52,836 bases of DNA from Oscillospiraceae bacterium (GTDB lineage: Bacteria > Bacillota > Clostridia > Oscillospirales > Oscillospiraceae), in the NCBI GenBank assembly GCA_015067635.1, contig SVMA01000009.1, forward strand, positions 1 to 52,836. Reading direction: 5' to 3'. Under the pieces are notes generated by a model. It saw nothing but the letters and a program-made list of their open reading frames with translations. It ran no database searches and had not been told where the DNA came from. The translations under genes were made by a program, and so were the position numbers. Each line of letters opens with the position of its first letter. Positions within the stretch are counted from its first letter, which is position 1. Positions 24,371 to 33,490 of the stretch are shown one piece after another.

Positions 24371-26773
24371 ATGAATGAGAATATCAATATCGGCACAATG
24401 CCGATTTTAGCCCTGCGGGGCTTGGTCGTATTTCCGGAGCAGACGGTGCATTTTGAAGTAGGTCGCGTAAAATCCGTTCTGGCTTTGGAAGAGGCCATGA
24501 AGAAGGGTCAGACCTTGTTGCTGATGCCCCAAAAGGATATTGCAAAGGACGACCCGGAACTGCGGGATCTTTATGCAATGGGTACGGTTGCCAAAATCAA
24601 GCAAATTCTTCGGGGACAGGGTGAGACGATCCGTGTTTTGGTCACCGGTTTGTACCGTGCCAGAATACAGGAGCTGACCCAAAGTGACCCATATCTCTTT
24701 GGCGTGGTAGCATCGGTTTCGGATACGGAGGTTACGGAAAATCTCAGTGCCCGTGCCTTGCGTCGTGAGGCAAATACCCTCTACGGAAGCTACCTGGAGC
24801 TGACCGAGCACCAGGCTCAGCCGGTGCAGCTGAAGATGCTGTCCTCCGCCAGCTGCGGATTTTTGGCAGACAGTATTGCCCAGAATTCCGGTATTGAATT
24901 TGAAGACAAAATGAAGCTTCTGCTGCAGCTGCATCCTGTGCGGCGTCTGGAAATGGCCTTGAAGCTTCTTCGGCAGGAAATGGAAATGGTTCGTTTGGAG
25001 TCTTCCATACATGAAAAAACCAAGTTCCATATTGACCAGCAGCAGCGGGATTACTATCTGCGTGAGCAGATGCGAGCCATCCGGGATGAGCTGGGCGAGG
25101 ACGAGGAAAACGAATATGCCGAGCTGGAAAGAAAAATTCTGGAGCTGAAGCTTGCGGATGAGGTAGAAGAAAAGCTGCTGCGGGATGTTTCCCGCATGAA
25201 GAAACAGCCCTTTGGTTCGTCAGAGGGTGCGGTACTGCGCAATTATCTGGATGTAGTGCTGGAACTGCCCTGGAACAAAAAGACGAAAGAGCGCATTGAC
25301 GTTTCTGCCGCCCGTAAAGTGTTGGATAAGGACCATTTCGGGTTGCAGAAGGTTAAGGAACGGATTCTGGAAACCATCGCAGTACGTCAAATGGCACCGG
25401 AAAATCCTGCGCAAATCATCTGCCTTGTAGGACCTCCCGGTGTGGGTAAGACCTCGATTGCTTACTCCATTGCCCGTGCGCTGAATCGGAAAATGGCACG
25501 GCTTTCGCTGGGCGGTGTTCATGACGAGGCGGATATCCGGGGCCACAGAAAAACCTATGTGGGCGCTATGCCCGGACGTATTATGACGGCGCTCAGTCAA
25601 TCCGACAGCAGCAATCCCTTGCTGCTTCTGGATGAAGTGGATAAAATGGGAACGGATTACCGCGGTGATCCCAGCGCAGCACTGCTTGAGGTGCTGGACG
25701 GGGAGCAGAACAGCGCTTATCGGGATAATTATCTGGAGATTCCTTTTGATTTGTCCGATGTGATGTTTATTGCTACCGCCAATACGCTGGATACCATCCC
25801 CCGTCCCTTGCTGGACCGTATGGAAGTGATTGAGCTGGGCTCATATACCGATGAAGAAAAGCTGATGATTGCCAAGAATCACTTGCTTCCCAAGCAGCTT
25901 GCCAAGCATGGTCTGAAAAAGACGCAGCTGCGTATTACGGACGACGGGATCCGGGAGATCATTTCCTGCTATACCCGGGAATCCGGTGTGCGTAACTTGG
26001 AGCGACGGATTGCACAGCTGTGCCGCAAGGCGGATATGGAGCTGCTGCAGGGCAGTGAGAGCAAGCGCATCACAGTTAACGGCAGTAATTTGGAACAGTA
26101 TTTGGGCATCCGCAAATTCTTGCCTGACCGCGTTCCTATGGGCGACCAGGTGGGATTGGTGACAGGCTTGGCATGGACCTCCGTGGGCGGAGAAGTGCTG
26201 GAAGTGGAAGTCAATGTGATGGATGGAACCGGCAAGCTGGAGCTGACCGGTAATTTGGGGGATGTTATGAAGGAATCCGCCCATGCCGCCCTGAGCTATA
26301 TCCGCGCCAACGCAGGCACGTTGGGCATTTCCGCCGATTTTTACAAGACCAAGGATATCCATGTTCATTTCCCGGAAGGTGCGGTACCGAAGGACGGACC
26401 TTCCGCCGGCGTGACAGTATGTACGGCGATGGTATCTGCGCTGACCGGCACCACAGTCCGTTCCGACGTGGCGATGACGGGCGAGATATCCATTCGCGGT
26501 CGGGTGCTTCCCATCGGCGGCTTGAAGGAGAAAACCATGGCTGCTTTGCGCCATGGCATCCGGACGGTCATTATTCCCAAGGAAAATGAACGGGATTTGG
26601 AAGAAATCGACCAAACTGTTCGCAAGGCGTTGAATTTTGTGTCTGCACAGACGGTGGAGGCGGTATTGGATACTGCGCTGAACCGCAGAGTGGACGGTGT
26701 AACACCTGCGCTGTTGAATACCATTCCTGAGGATGTAAAAGGGAAGGGACAGAAGCCGGGCATCCGGCAGTGA
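24371..26773 (+). CDS. lon: ATP-dependent protease Lon (LonA)
   Basis: An 800-residue LonA protease. The N-terminal LAN domain covers about residues 1-200, a coiled stretch follows (about 205-270), then the AAA+ module with Walker A GPPGVGKTS and Walker B LLLLDEVDKM, then the protease domain with the Ser678/Lys721 dyad (PKDGPSAGVT and GGLKEK). The C-terminus ends in a short basic tail. AAAGGAG precedes ATG 24371. Only LonA is present; no LonB gene lies between clpX and lon as in Bacillus. engB follows after seven bases. Confidence 0.97.
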   Translation: MNENINIGTMPILALRGLVVFPEQTVHFEVGRVKSVLALEEAMKKGQTLLLMPQKDIAKDDPELRDLYAMGTVAKIKQILRGQGETIRVLVTGLYRARIQELTQSDPYLFGVVASVSDTEVTENLSARALRREANTLYGSYLELTEHQAQPVQLKMLSSASCGFLADSIAQNSGIEFEDKMKLLLQLHPVRRLEMALKLLRQEMEMVRLESSIHEKTKFHIDQQQRDYYLREQMRAIRDELGEDEENEYAELERKILELKLADEVEEKLLRDVSRMKKQPFGSSEGAVLRNYLDVVLELPWNKKTKERIDVSAARKVLDKDHFGLQKVKERILETIAVRQMAPENPAQIICLVGPPGVGKTSIAYSIARALNRKMARLSLGGVHDEADIRGHRKTYVGAMPGRIMTALSQSDSSNPLLLLDEVDKMGTDYRGDPSAALLEVLDGEQNSAYRDNYLEIPFDLSDVMFIATANTLDTIPRPLLDRMEVIELGSYTDEEKLMIAKNHLLPKQLAKHGLKKTQLRITDDGIREIISCYTRESGVRNLERRIAQLCRKADMELLQGSESKRITVNGSNLEQYLGIRKFLPDRVPMGDQVGLVTGLAWTSVGGEVLEVEVNVMDGTGKLELTGNLGDVMKESAHAALSYIRANAGTLGISADFYKTKDIHVHFPEGAVPKDGPSAGVTVCTAMVSALTGTTVRSDVAMTGEISIRGRVLPIGGLKEKTMAALRHGIRTVIIPKENERDLEEIDQTVRKALNFVSAQTVEAVLDTALNRRVDGVTPALLNTIPEDVKGKGQKPGIRQ

Positions 26774-26780
26774 GGTGCTT

Positions 26781-27365
26781 ATGAATTTTCAAAAGGTTGA
26801 ATTTTTGATTTCTGCCGCGGCACCAAAGGATTTTCCCAAGAACCGGCTGCCGGAGATTGCCTTTGCAGGCAAGTCCAACGTGGGCAAATCCTCAGTCATC
26901 AATCGGCTTTTGCAGCGGAAGAACTTTGCCCGTGTGGGTGAAAGACCCGGGAAAACCATCCACGTTAATTACTTTACCCTGGACAGCAAATGCTATCTTG
27001 TGGATCTGCCCGGGTATGGATTTGCCAAGGTCGCACAGTCGGAAAAGGCACGCTGGGGCAAGCTGATGGAGGATTACTTCGCGGCAAACCGTATCGATTT
27101 GGGTGTATTGATCGTGGATTATCGCCATCCGCCGACGAATAACGATATTACGATGGCACGCTGGTTTATGGACAGTGGCTGCAGTTTTGTGGTCGTAGCC
27201 AATAAGATGGATAAGCTGAAAAAGAGTGAGCTGGAACCGAATTTGAAGGTCATCCGGGAGGACCTGGAGCTTCCCGAGGACTGTCCTGTGATTCCTTTTT
27301 CTGCAGAAAAGGGAACTGGCAGGGAGGAACTGGTCAGGCATATTCTTGCCACTGTCAGAGAATAA
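26781..27365 (+). CDS. engB: Ribosome-biogenesis GTPase YsxC/EngB
   Basis: A 194-residue TRAFAC-class GTPase needed for large-subunit assembly. G1 is GKSNVGKSS, G2 the Thr in PGKTIHVNYF, G3 DLPGYGFAK, G4 NKMDK and G5 SAEKG. The N-terminus is VEFLISAAAPKDFPKNRLPEIAFAG, shown here only as a family pattern. ATG 26781 is preferred to GTG 26775 because TGAGGTG would overlap the latter. It ends the tig-clp-lon block; the lon-ysxC junction is conserved in Firmicutes. Confidence 0.95.
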   Translation: MNFQKVEFLISAAAPKDFPKNRLPEIAFAGKSNVGKSSVINRLLQRKNFARVGERPGKTIHVNYFTLDSKCYLVDLPGYGFAKVAQSEKARWGKLMEDYFAANRIDLGVLIVDYRHPPTNNDITMARWFMDSGCSFVVVANKMDKLKKSELEPNLKVIREDLELPEDCPVIPFSAEKGTGREELVRHILATVRE

Positions 27366-27369
27366 AAAT

Positions 27370-27396
27370 ACCCGCATCCCTAAATGGGATGCGGGT
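27370..27396. terminator. Bidirectional terminator
   Basis: An 11-bp stem (27370-27380 against 27386-27396, ACCCGCATCCC) with loop TAAAT, with A/T-rich sides, between convergent engB and the TSCPD gene. Confidence 0.9.
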
Positions 27397-27402
27397 TAAA
27401 AT

Positions 27403-27654
27403 TTATGCGCGCTTCTGCGCCTTTTTCAAAGCGCGTGCCAACTGGTCGGGACAGGATGTATTCTTAGGACCGCAGGTCGTTCCCTCCAGACGGGAGATGA
27501 CCTCTTCCACATTCATACCCTCAACCAAAGAGCCGATGCCCTTCAGATTGCCGTTACAGCCGCCGATGAATTGTACATTTTTAACCTTGCCGTCTTCGAT
27601 TTCAAAAATAATTTCACGGGAGCAGGTTCCGCTGGTTTGATAAGTGTATTGCAT
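27403..27654 (-). CDS. TSCPD domain protein
   Basis: An 83-residue protein consisting of one TSCPD domain, a zinc-binding-type module also found at the C-terminus of some ribonucleotide reductases. Key stretches are GTCSREIIFEIEDGKV, GGCNGNLKGIG, and CGPKNTSCPDQLARAL, with conserved cysteines. Free-standing versions are common in Clostridia and have no established role. AGAGGA lies before ATG 27654; an upstream in-frame start at 27693 has no ribosome site. Single gene facing engB. Confidence 0.85.
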   Translation of the reverse strand: MQYTYQTSGTCSREIIFEIEDGKVKNVQFIGGCNGNLKGIGSLVEGMNVEEVISRLEGTTCGPKNTSCPDQLARALKKAQKRA

Positions 27655-27791
27655 GATATATTCCTCTCTGCAAAGCGTTCTTGTCCGCTTCACAGCAGAC
27701 AGCCTTTGTTTTTATTATACAATGCCTGTCAATCCTTTTGTAAAGAGAAATAAGCGAAAATGGTACAATTTTTAGCGAAAAAAGAAAATCC

Positions 27792-27847
27792 TTGACTTTT
27801 TATTAATATTAGTGTAAAATAAACAAGCGTTTGCGCGATACAAACGC
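27792..27847 (+). promoter_or_regulatory. Promoter and inverted repeat before the sugar kinase-like gene
   Basis: TTGACT (27792-27797), a 17-bp spacer and TAAAAT (27815-27820). An inverted repeat GCGTTTG-N7-CAAACGC (27827-27847) begins at the expected transcription start. It could be a repressor operator or a 5'-leader hairpin. Confidence 0.75.
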
Positions 27848-27876
27848 CTATTATTTGTAAAGTTGACGGTAGAAAC

Positions 27877-28974
27877 ATGAATATTCATGAGAAATTAGCG
27901 AAGGTCTGTGAAGGCTTTTGCATCGACGGTACATATATCGGCTATGAGTTGATTCAGGTTGGCAATGTCAATAAAACCTATCGGGTCAAGGTTTGCCTAA
28001 CGAACGGGAATGAAAAGTATTTTTTGGTGCAAAATCTGAATACCTACGTTTTCAAGAATCCGGTTCAAGTAATGGAAAACATCGATAAGGTGACGGAGCA
28101 TATCCGCGCAAAGCATCCCGGTGAAATTGCTTTGCACTTCCACCATACGGCTGACCGTAAAACCTATATCGAATCCGGAAAAGATTTTTGGCGTATGAGC
28201 AACTATATTCCGTCTACTACCTACAATGTGGTGGGAGATTTGGATATTGTGCGCAATGCAGGCCGTGCCTTTGGGCGATTCCAGATGGATCTGGCGGACT
28301 TTGACAGCAAGCTGCTGTATGAAACAATCCCGAATTTCCACGATACAGTCAAGCGCTTTGCCCATTTGGCAGAAACTGTGCAGGCAGATCCCTGCGGCAT
28401 GGTATCTCAGGTACAGGAAGAACTGGATTATTTATTTTCGGTTAAGGATCGTGCATGCGTACTCACAGCTTTGCTGCAGGAAGGGAAGCTTCCGCTGCGT
28501 GTGACCCATAATGATACCAAAATCAACAATGTGCTTTTCAGCGCTGAGAATGACGCAGCATTGGCGGTCATTGATTTGGATACGGTTATGCCCGGTTTGG
28601 TGGGACATGATTTTGGTGATGCAATCCGCTTTGCCGCGAATTATACGGAAGAAGACTGTCCGGATCTGGAAGCGGTGGGCGTGAATATGGATGTGTTCCG
28701 CGCCTTTACGGAGGGCTTTTTGGAGCAGACTGCCGCAACCCTGACGCAAACGGAATTGGACACGCTGGCATTGAGTGCGTTTGTGCTGACGGTGGAACTG
28801 GCCGTGCGCTTTTTGGACGATTACATTCAGGGAAGTCCCTATTTCAAAATTAACTATCCGGAGCACAATCTGGTGCGGACACGCTGCCAAATCGCCTTGG
28901 CCAAGGATATGGAAAAGAACATGGCGAAAATGGAGCAAATTGTTCGGGACTGTGTGGCTTCTATTCGAAAATAA
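27877..28974 (+). CDS. APH-fold kinase, probably N-acetylhexosamine 1-kinase-like
   Basis: A 365-residue aminoglycoside-phosphotransferase-fold kinase. The catalytic loop is THNDTKINNVLF, with Asp as base and Asn for Mg2+; the metal-binding Asp is in VIDLDTVMPGLVGHDFGDAIRF. This HNDTKxNN plus DLDTVMPG pattern and length match NahK-type N-acetylhexosamine 1-kinases of gut bacteria, which phosphorylate GlcNAc/GalNAc at C1. Choline or other sugar kinases share the fold, so the substrate is inferred. No transporter or phosphorylase adjoins. The gene is alone with its own promoter and terminator; its ribosome site is weak. Confidence 0.8.
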   Translation: MNIHEKLAKVCEGFCIDGTYIGYELIQVGNVNKTYRVKVCLTNGNEKYFLVQNLNTYVFKNPVQVMENIDKVTEHIRAKHPGEIALHFHHTADRKTYIESGKDFWRMSNYIPSTTYNVVGDLDIVRNAGRAFGRFQMDLADFDSKLLYETIPNFHDTVKRFAHLAETVQADPCGMVSQVQEELDYLFSVKDRACVLTALLQEGKLPLRVTHNDTKINNVLFSAENDAALAVIDLDTVMPGLVGHDFGDAIRFAANYTEEDCPDLEAVGVNMDVFRAFTEGFLEQTAATLTQTELDTLALSAFVLTVELAVRFLDDYIQGSPYFKINYPEHNLVRTRCQIALAKDMEKNMAKMEQIVRDCVASIRK

Positions 28975-28985
28975 TAATGCATTTG

Positions 28986-29017
28986 AGAACCTGCCGGGAT
29001 TGCGGCAGGTTCTTTTT
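28986..29017 (+). terminator. Terminator of the kinase-like gene
   Basis: An 11-bp stem (28986-28996 against 29003-29013, AGAACCTGCCG) followed by TTTT. Confidence 0.93.
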
Positions 29018-29070
29018 GTTTGTTTTTTCACAATGCGGTTATCCTATAAGAAAACCGCAGGAGGGATTTT

Positions 29071-29787
29071 ATGAAAAACAACAGCCAAACGGACAAAAAT
29101 CAGTCAGAGCAGGAGCAGATTATTGAACTGGGCTCCGATGTAACCAAATCAAAAAACGGGAAAATCTATACACTGACCATCATTGGACAGGTGGAAGGAC
29201 ATCAGGTGCTTCCGGAAAACTGCAAAACAACGAAATACGAGCATGTTCTGCCGTTGCTGGCGGGCATTGAGGAAAGCGACGACATTGACGGCCTTTTGTT
29301 ACTGCTCAACACTGTGGGCGGTGATATTGAAGCGGGTCTGGCCATCGCGGAGATGATCGCGGGAATGAAGAAACCAACCGTTTCCCTGGTGTTGGGCGGA
29401 GGGCATTCCATCGGCATCCCCCTGGCAGTATGCACCAAAAAGTCCTTTATCACACCCACAGCCAGCATGACCGTCCATCCTGTGCGCATGACCGGTCTGG
29501 TGGTGGGTGCGCCCCAAACCTTCCGCTATTTCCAGAGAATACAGGAGCAAATTGCAGATTTTGTCACCGCGAATTCCAAAATTCCCAAGGCGGAATTTGA
29601 ACATTATATGATGGCAACAGGAGAAATGGCCACGGATGTGGGGACCATCCTTTATGGAAAAGAGGCGGTTGCGTCCGGTTTGATTGATAAGCTGGGCGGA
29701 TTAAATGATGCGCTGTCGGCGCTTCACCGCATGATTGAAAAAAACAACAAGGGTCATCACAAAACAGATGAGATGCAAAAGCAATGA
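29071..29787 (+). CDS. tepA: ClpP-fold protease TepA/YmfB
   Basis: A 238-residue ClpP/crotonase-fold protein of the translocation-enhancing TepA family. The oxyanion and nucleophile region reads LLLNTVGGDIEAGLAIAEMI and GGGHSIGIPLAV, with Ser in GHS, and the His is in MTVHPVRMTG. A polar, Gln-rich N-terminal 20 residues precedes the fold. In Bacillus tepA lies directly upstream of spoIIIE; here the same synteny holds, with an UppP-like gene between. In Bacillus TepA has been linked to protein export and sporulation; its substrate here is unknown. AGGAGGGATTTT precedes ATG 29071. Confidence 0.9.
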   Translation: MKNNSQTDKNQSEQEQIIELGSDVTKSKNGKIYTLTIIGQVEGHQVLPENCKTTKYEHVLPLLAGIEESDDIDGLLLLLNTVGGDIEAGLAIAEMIAGMKKPTVSLVLGGGHSIGIPLAVCTKKSFITPTASMTVHPVRMTGLVVGAPQTFRYFQRIQEQIADFVTANSKIPKAEFEHYMMATGEMATDVGTILYGKEAVASGLIDKLGGLNDALSALHRMIEKNNKGHHKTDEMQKQ

Positions 29788-29805
29788 CTTTTTTTGAAGT
29801 GGGGG

Positions 29806-29834
29806 TGGAAATTTAGAATAATCTGTGTTAGAAT
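29806..29834 (+). promoter_or_regulatory. Possible promoter before the UppP-like gene
   Basis: TGGAAA (29806-29811), a 17-bp spacer and TAGAAT (29829-29834). Three of six -35 bases match well, so it is a moderate candidate for separate expression of the UppP-like and spoIIIE genes. Confidence 0.5.
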
Positions 29835-29867
29835 AAGATGAAAAGTTATCGAAGTGGGGTGATAGGC

Positions 29868-30701
29868 ATGGATTGGAACGGGCTGTGGGGTCTGATATAC
29901 GGCTTTTTCAGCGGTCTGTTTTCCTTTTTGCCTGCATCCCCTCAGGTACATCAAACGGTCTTGGTAAGACTTGCCGGTCTGCCTGCCCCAGGCTACGGAA
30001 TTGCCTTTGCGGTGCATTTGGGAGCCTTGGCGGCGGTTATTGCATCCTACTACGAAAGAATCACCAAGCTGTCCCGGGAACGCAAAATGGCAGCATTGCC
30101 ACTCAACCGCAGAAAGCGCCAGCCCAACGCGGTGAGCTTAATGGAATGGAAGCTTCTGAAGCTTGCGGCAATTCCCATGATCGTGTCATCGGTTGCGGCA
30201 TTGTGGCTTGGACCGCGTTTTAACAGAATGTGGCTTTTGGTGTTGATAGTGGGCGTGAACGGTGTGATCGTGCTGTTGCCCAACTATATGTCACGGGCGA
30301 ATAAGGATGCACGGACAACGTCACCTTTGGATGCACTTCTGGTGGGAATTGCCGGTATGTTCTGTGCAATTCCCGGATTTTCCGGTGTGGGATTGCTGAC
30401 TTCGGTGGCGTCGATGCGCGGCCAGGATCGGCAATTTGCCCTTGATTTTACTTATTTGTTGATGATTCCCGTGCTGGCAGTGCTTTCTGTGGGAGATGTG
30501 GCAATGCTGATGATCGCAGGGGGCTCGGGCGGATTTTCCATGTTTTTCACAGGCGTGCTTGCCTGTGTGGCATCCTGCGGTGCCGGACTTCTCGGCATTC
30601 GGATGATGCGTTTTTTGGCGGTAAAAACAGGCTACGAAAGCTTTGCCTACTACAATTGGGGCCTTGCGATGTTTGCCTTTGTGATTTATCTCATTGGTTA
30701 A
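29868..30701 (+). CDS. UppP/BacA-like membrane protein lacking catalytic residues
   Basis: A 277-residue polytopic protein with the outline of undecaprenyl-diphosphatase UppP. The first motif reads YGFFSGLFSFLPASPQVH where UppP has GVVEGLTEFLPVSSTGH: both catalytic Glu are Ser, one Ser is Pro, and only the His remains. The second motif reads IPGFSGVGLL where UppP has IPGTSRSGAT: the catalytic Arg is Gly. A basic cytoplasmic loop (about residues 65-95) is also unusual. Hydrolysis of undecaprenyl diphosphate by the known mechanism is unlikely; a lipid-binding or flippase-like role is speculative. ATG 29868 has GGGGTG 6 bases upstream. It lies 18 bases before spoIIIE. Confidence 0.82.
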   Translation: MDWNGLWGLIYGFFSGLFSFLPASPQVHQTVLVRLAGLPAPGYGIAFAVHLGALAAVIASYYERITKLSRERKMAALPLNRRKRQPNAVSLMEWKLLKLAAIPMIVSSVAALWLGPRFNRMWLLVLIVGVNGVIVLLPNYMSRANKDARTTSPLDALLVGIAGMFCAIPGFSGVGLLTSVASMRGQDRQFALDFTYLLMIPVLAVLSVGDVAMLMIAGGSGGFSMFFTGVLACVASCGAGLLGIRMMRFLAVKTGYESFAYYNWGLAMFAFVIYLIG

Positions 30702-30719
30702 TTAGATAGGAGGTACTTT

Positions 30720-33413
30720 ATGGCGGAAAAGAAACAATCTCAGGCGGAAAAAGCTGCGGCTGCCAATAAGACCAAATATTCCGGTGAAAAGAAAGTAAAA
30801 AAATACACACTTAAGAAAGAAAAGCCCGGCGAGCAGGGAAAGCAAACCCAGCCCAAGACCAGGGTTCCCGTGCGGCTCGTAACTGCAGTAACGGCGCTGA
30901 TTTCGTTTTTTATTCTGCTGTTTTCAGCAATGAATTTGGGCGGTGCATTTTTTGCAGTGATCCGAAATATCATTACCGCCCTCATCGGGCAGGTGGCATT
31001 TTATGTGGCGATTCCTGCGACGCTGTACTTATTTGTCATTCAGGCGTTCAGTCATAAACGCCCGGTCATTCAGCGCAGTGTCTGCCTGTTGGTCTTTGTG
31101 ACCATCTGCGGATGTATTTCCCAGATCGTAATGATGATGTCCAGCAACTATGTTCTTCCTTCCAGCTCGAATGTGCTGTTTGCGCTGGTGGTTGGCGGCT
31201 ATGAGGGAAGTACCGCAGGTTTGCTGTGCGGCGGTATTGGTATGCTGCTGCATGCCCTGTTCTGGCATATTCCCAGCTTGCTGATCTTGCTGGTAGCCGG
31301 CTTCTTTACACTGCTGGCATCCTTCCAGATCACCATTCCCAGCATTATTCGTGCGGTGCAGAACCGTCCCCGTGCCGAATTTGAGGATGAGGAGCCAGAA
31401 GAAGTAGAAGAGCCTGCTGCGGTTGTGGTAAATTACCTTGCCAACAAGCGCATTGAGCATTTGGAGAACAAGCGGAAAGAGGAAGAAGAGCGTCAGCTGG
31501 GAATCGACATTCCCGTTGATGACACACCCCTGACCCCCACAAAAGCAGAGCGAAAGCTGAGTCCCAAGGCGAGCGCATTTATGAGTGATGTGGATGCCGA
31601 TGTGGAAACTCCGGTGGCGGCAGCCAAGGAAGGCATGTCCGGCAATGCGGATGTGGAGCTGATATTGGATGATAAAACTGCGACTGCAAATACCTTTGCC
31701 ATGGAGGAAACTCCTGCGGCAATGACACCGTTTGCAAAGGAAGAGCAGGACGATGTGACGGCGGAAATTGCCCAAACCGTTGCACAGGTTGCAGAAACCG
31801 AGGCAAAAAAGATCACGGCAAAGGAAGCGCAGGAATCTGCCGCACAGGTTGCGGAGGAAATCGCGCTGGCGCAACAGATGACAAAGCAGGAATACCGCTT
31901 CCCGCCCATTGATTTGCTTCGTCCCAGTCAGCGCAACAACATGGATGCAACCATGGAGATGCGGGAAAATACCCGTCGGCTGAACGAAACGCTGGCAAGC
32001 TTTAAGATCGAGGCACATATTGTGAATGTGACCCGTGGTCCCAGCGTGACCCGCTACGAGGTGGAGCTGGAAAAGGGTGTGAAGCTGAACAAGCTGACGA
32101 CCTGTGCCGATGATATCGCTCTGAGTCTGGGCGCATCCGGTGTTCGGATTGCGGCAGTACCCGGTAAGATTTCTGTGGTGGGCATTGAAGTGCCGAACCG
32201 CACGGTGACCAACGTTTCTCTGCGGGAAGTGATCGATTCTTCCGAGTTTGCAAAAGCAAAATCCAAGTCCTCTTTCTCTGTGGGCAAGGATATCGGCGGT
32301 ACCTGTATTGTGGGTAATATTGCAAAGCTTCCCCACATGCTGATTGCCGGTACCACCGGCTCCGGTAAATCTGTGTGTATGAATTCCATTATTGTCAGCT
32401 TGTTGTACAAAGCAAGTCCGGAGGATGTCAAGCTGATCATGGTGGATCCCAAAATGGTGGAATTGGGTATTTATAACGGGATTCCGCATTTGCTTATTCC
32501 TGTGGTTACAGACCCCAAAAAGGCCGCAGGTTCTTTGCAATGGGCGGTGACGGAAATGATGCGCCGCTACAAAGCTATGTCGGATGCCGGTGTTCGGGAT
32601 CTGGAATCCTATAACGGCATTATTGAGGCAGAAGGGGAAGGATCGAAGATTCCTCAGGTCGTTGTCATTATTGATGAGCTGGCCGACCTTATGCTGGTTG
32701 CCGCCAAGGAAGTGGAAGAGTCTATTTGCCGTATTGCCCAAATGGGACGTGCCGCCGGCATTCACCTGGTTATTGCCACACAGCGACCCTCGGCAGATGT
32801 GATTACCGGCTTGATGAAAGCCAATATCCCTTCGAGAATTGCCTTTGCGGTGGCATCTGCTATGGAATCCCGAATCATTCTGGATACCCAGGGTGCTGAA
32901 AAGCTGGTGGGCAAAGGCGATATGCTCTATGCGCCCATCGGTGCAGGAAAGCCCATTCGTGTGCAGGGCTGTTTCGTCAGCGATGCGGAAGTAGAAGCGG
33001 TTGCCGGCTATGTTAAGGATAATTTTAACACGGATTACGACCATGAAGTCATGGAGGAAATCGAGAGGAAGGCAGCACAGGCCGGCAGCGGCAAGAGTGC
33101 TGCATCCGACCCGGAGCCCACACAGGATGAAATGGACGGAGACGAGATGCTGCCGGCCGCGGTGGATGTGATTCTGGAAACCGGTCAGGCATCTGTTTCC
33201 ATGCTGCAGCGCCGATTGAAATTAGGTTACTCCCGGGCTGCCCGGATTGTGGACGAAATGGAAGAAAAAGGTATTGTCGGCCCCTTCCAGGGCAGCAAGC
33301 CCAGATCCATTTTGATTACAAAGGAGCAGTGGCAGGCGATGCGCAATGGCCCCAAGCTGCAAATGGGCATTGATGACATGGAAGATTCCGGTGTGCCGGA
33401 GGAAATCGATTGA
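30720..33413 (+). CDS. spoIIIE: DNA translocase FtsK/SpoIIIE
   Basis: An 897-residue septal DNA pump that moves chromosomes through the division or sporulation septum. The very basic N-terminus (about 1-50, Lys-rich) is followed by four to five membrane segments (about 53-210), a long Glu/Ala-rich linker (about 215-400), the alpha/beta motor with Walker A GTTGSGKS at residue 544 and Walker B VVVIIDELADLML, and a C-terminal gamma winged helix (ASVSMLQRRLKLGYSRAARI) that reads KOPS/SRS-type sequences. TAGGAGG precedes ATG 30720. Gene neighbours tepA upstream match Bacillus spoIIIE, but the vegetative FtsK role cannot be separated from sequence. Confidence 0.96.
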   Translation: MAEKKQSQAEKAAAANKTKYSGEKKVKKYTLKKEKPGEQGKQTQPKTRVPVRLVTAVTALISFFILLFSAMNLGGAFFAVIRNIITALIGQVAFYVAIPATLYLFVIQAFSHKRPVIQRSVCLLVFVTICGCISQIVMMMSSNYVLPSSSNVLFALVVGGYEGSTAGLLCGGIGMLLHALFWHIPSLLILLVAGFFTLLASFQITIPSIIRAVQNRPRAEFEDEEPEEVEEPAAVVVNYLANKRIEHLENKRKEEEERQLGIDIPVDDTPLTPTKAERKLSPKASAFMSDVDADVETPVAAAKEGMSGNADVELILDDKTATANTFAMEETPAAMTPFAKEEQDDVTAEIAQTVAQVAETEAKKITAKEAQESAAQVAEEIALAQQMTKQEYRFPPIDLLRPSQRNNMDATMEMRENTRRLNETLASFKIEAHIVNVTRGPSVTRYEVELEKGVKLNKLTTCADDIALSLGASGVRIAAVPGKISVVGIEVPNRTVTNVSLREVIDSSEFAKAKSKSSFSVGKDIGGTCIVGNIAKLPHMLIAGTTGSGKSVCMNSIIVSLLYKASPEDVKLIMVDPKMVELGIYNGIPHLLIPVVTDPKKAAGSLQWAVTEMMRRYKAMSDAGVRDLESYNGIIEAEGEGSKIPQVVVIIDELADLMLVAAKEVEESICRIAQMGRAAGIHLVIATQRPSADVITGLMKANIPSRIAFAVASAMESRIILDTQGAEKLVGKGDMLYAPIGAGKPIRVQGCFVSDAEVEAVAGYVKDNFNTDYDHEVMEEIERKAAQAGSGKSAASDPEPTQDEMDGDEMLPAAVDVILETGQASVSMLQRRLKLGYSRAARIVDEMEEKGIVGPFQGSKPRSILITKEQWQAMRNGPKLQMGIDDMEDSGVPEEID

Positions 33414-33417
33414 TTCT

Positions 33418-33476
33418 TACGCGGATTTCCGCGAGGAATAAACAATACATCCCATCCGGAAAGCCGGAGGGACAGT
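33418..33476 (+). other. Two short hairpins between spoIIIE and the ECF gene
   Basis: A 5-bp stem CGCGG-ATTT-CCGCG (33420-33433) and a second CCGG-AAAG-CCGG stem (about 33455-33467) extended by TCCC/GGGA. Neither has a U tract. They may be a weak terminator or a leader structure of the transporter; I could not match them to a known riboswitch. Confidence 0.35.
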
Positions 33477-33490
33477 AGGAGGAAATTCAT

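Noticed and set aside
29868..30701. Active undecaprenyl-diphosphatase annotation
   Set aside because: The fold outline fits, but the two catalytic Glu and the Arg are replaced, so naming it uppP would mislead.
31029..33044. 671-codon open frame on the minus strand opposite spoIIIE
   Set aside because: Antisense shadow of the translocase motor; rich in His, Asn and Cys, without motifs.
33414..33490. Riboswitch before the ECF transporter gene
   Set aside because: Two small hairpins are visible but no conserved core of a known vitamin or preQ1 riboswitch could be recognised; kept only as a low-confidence structure.
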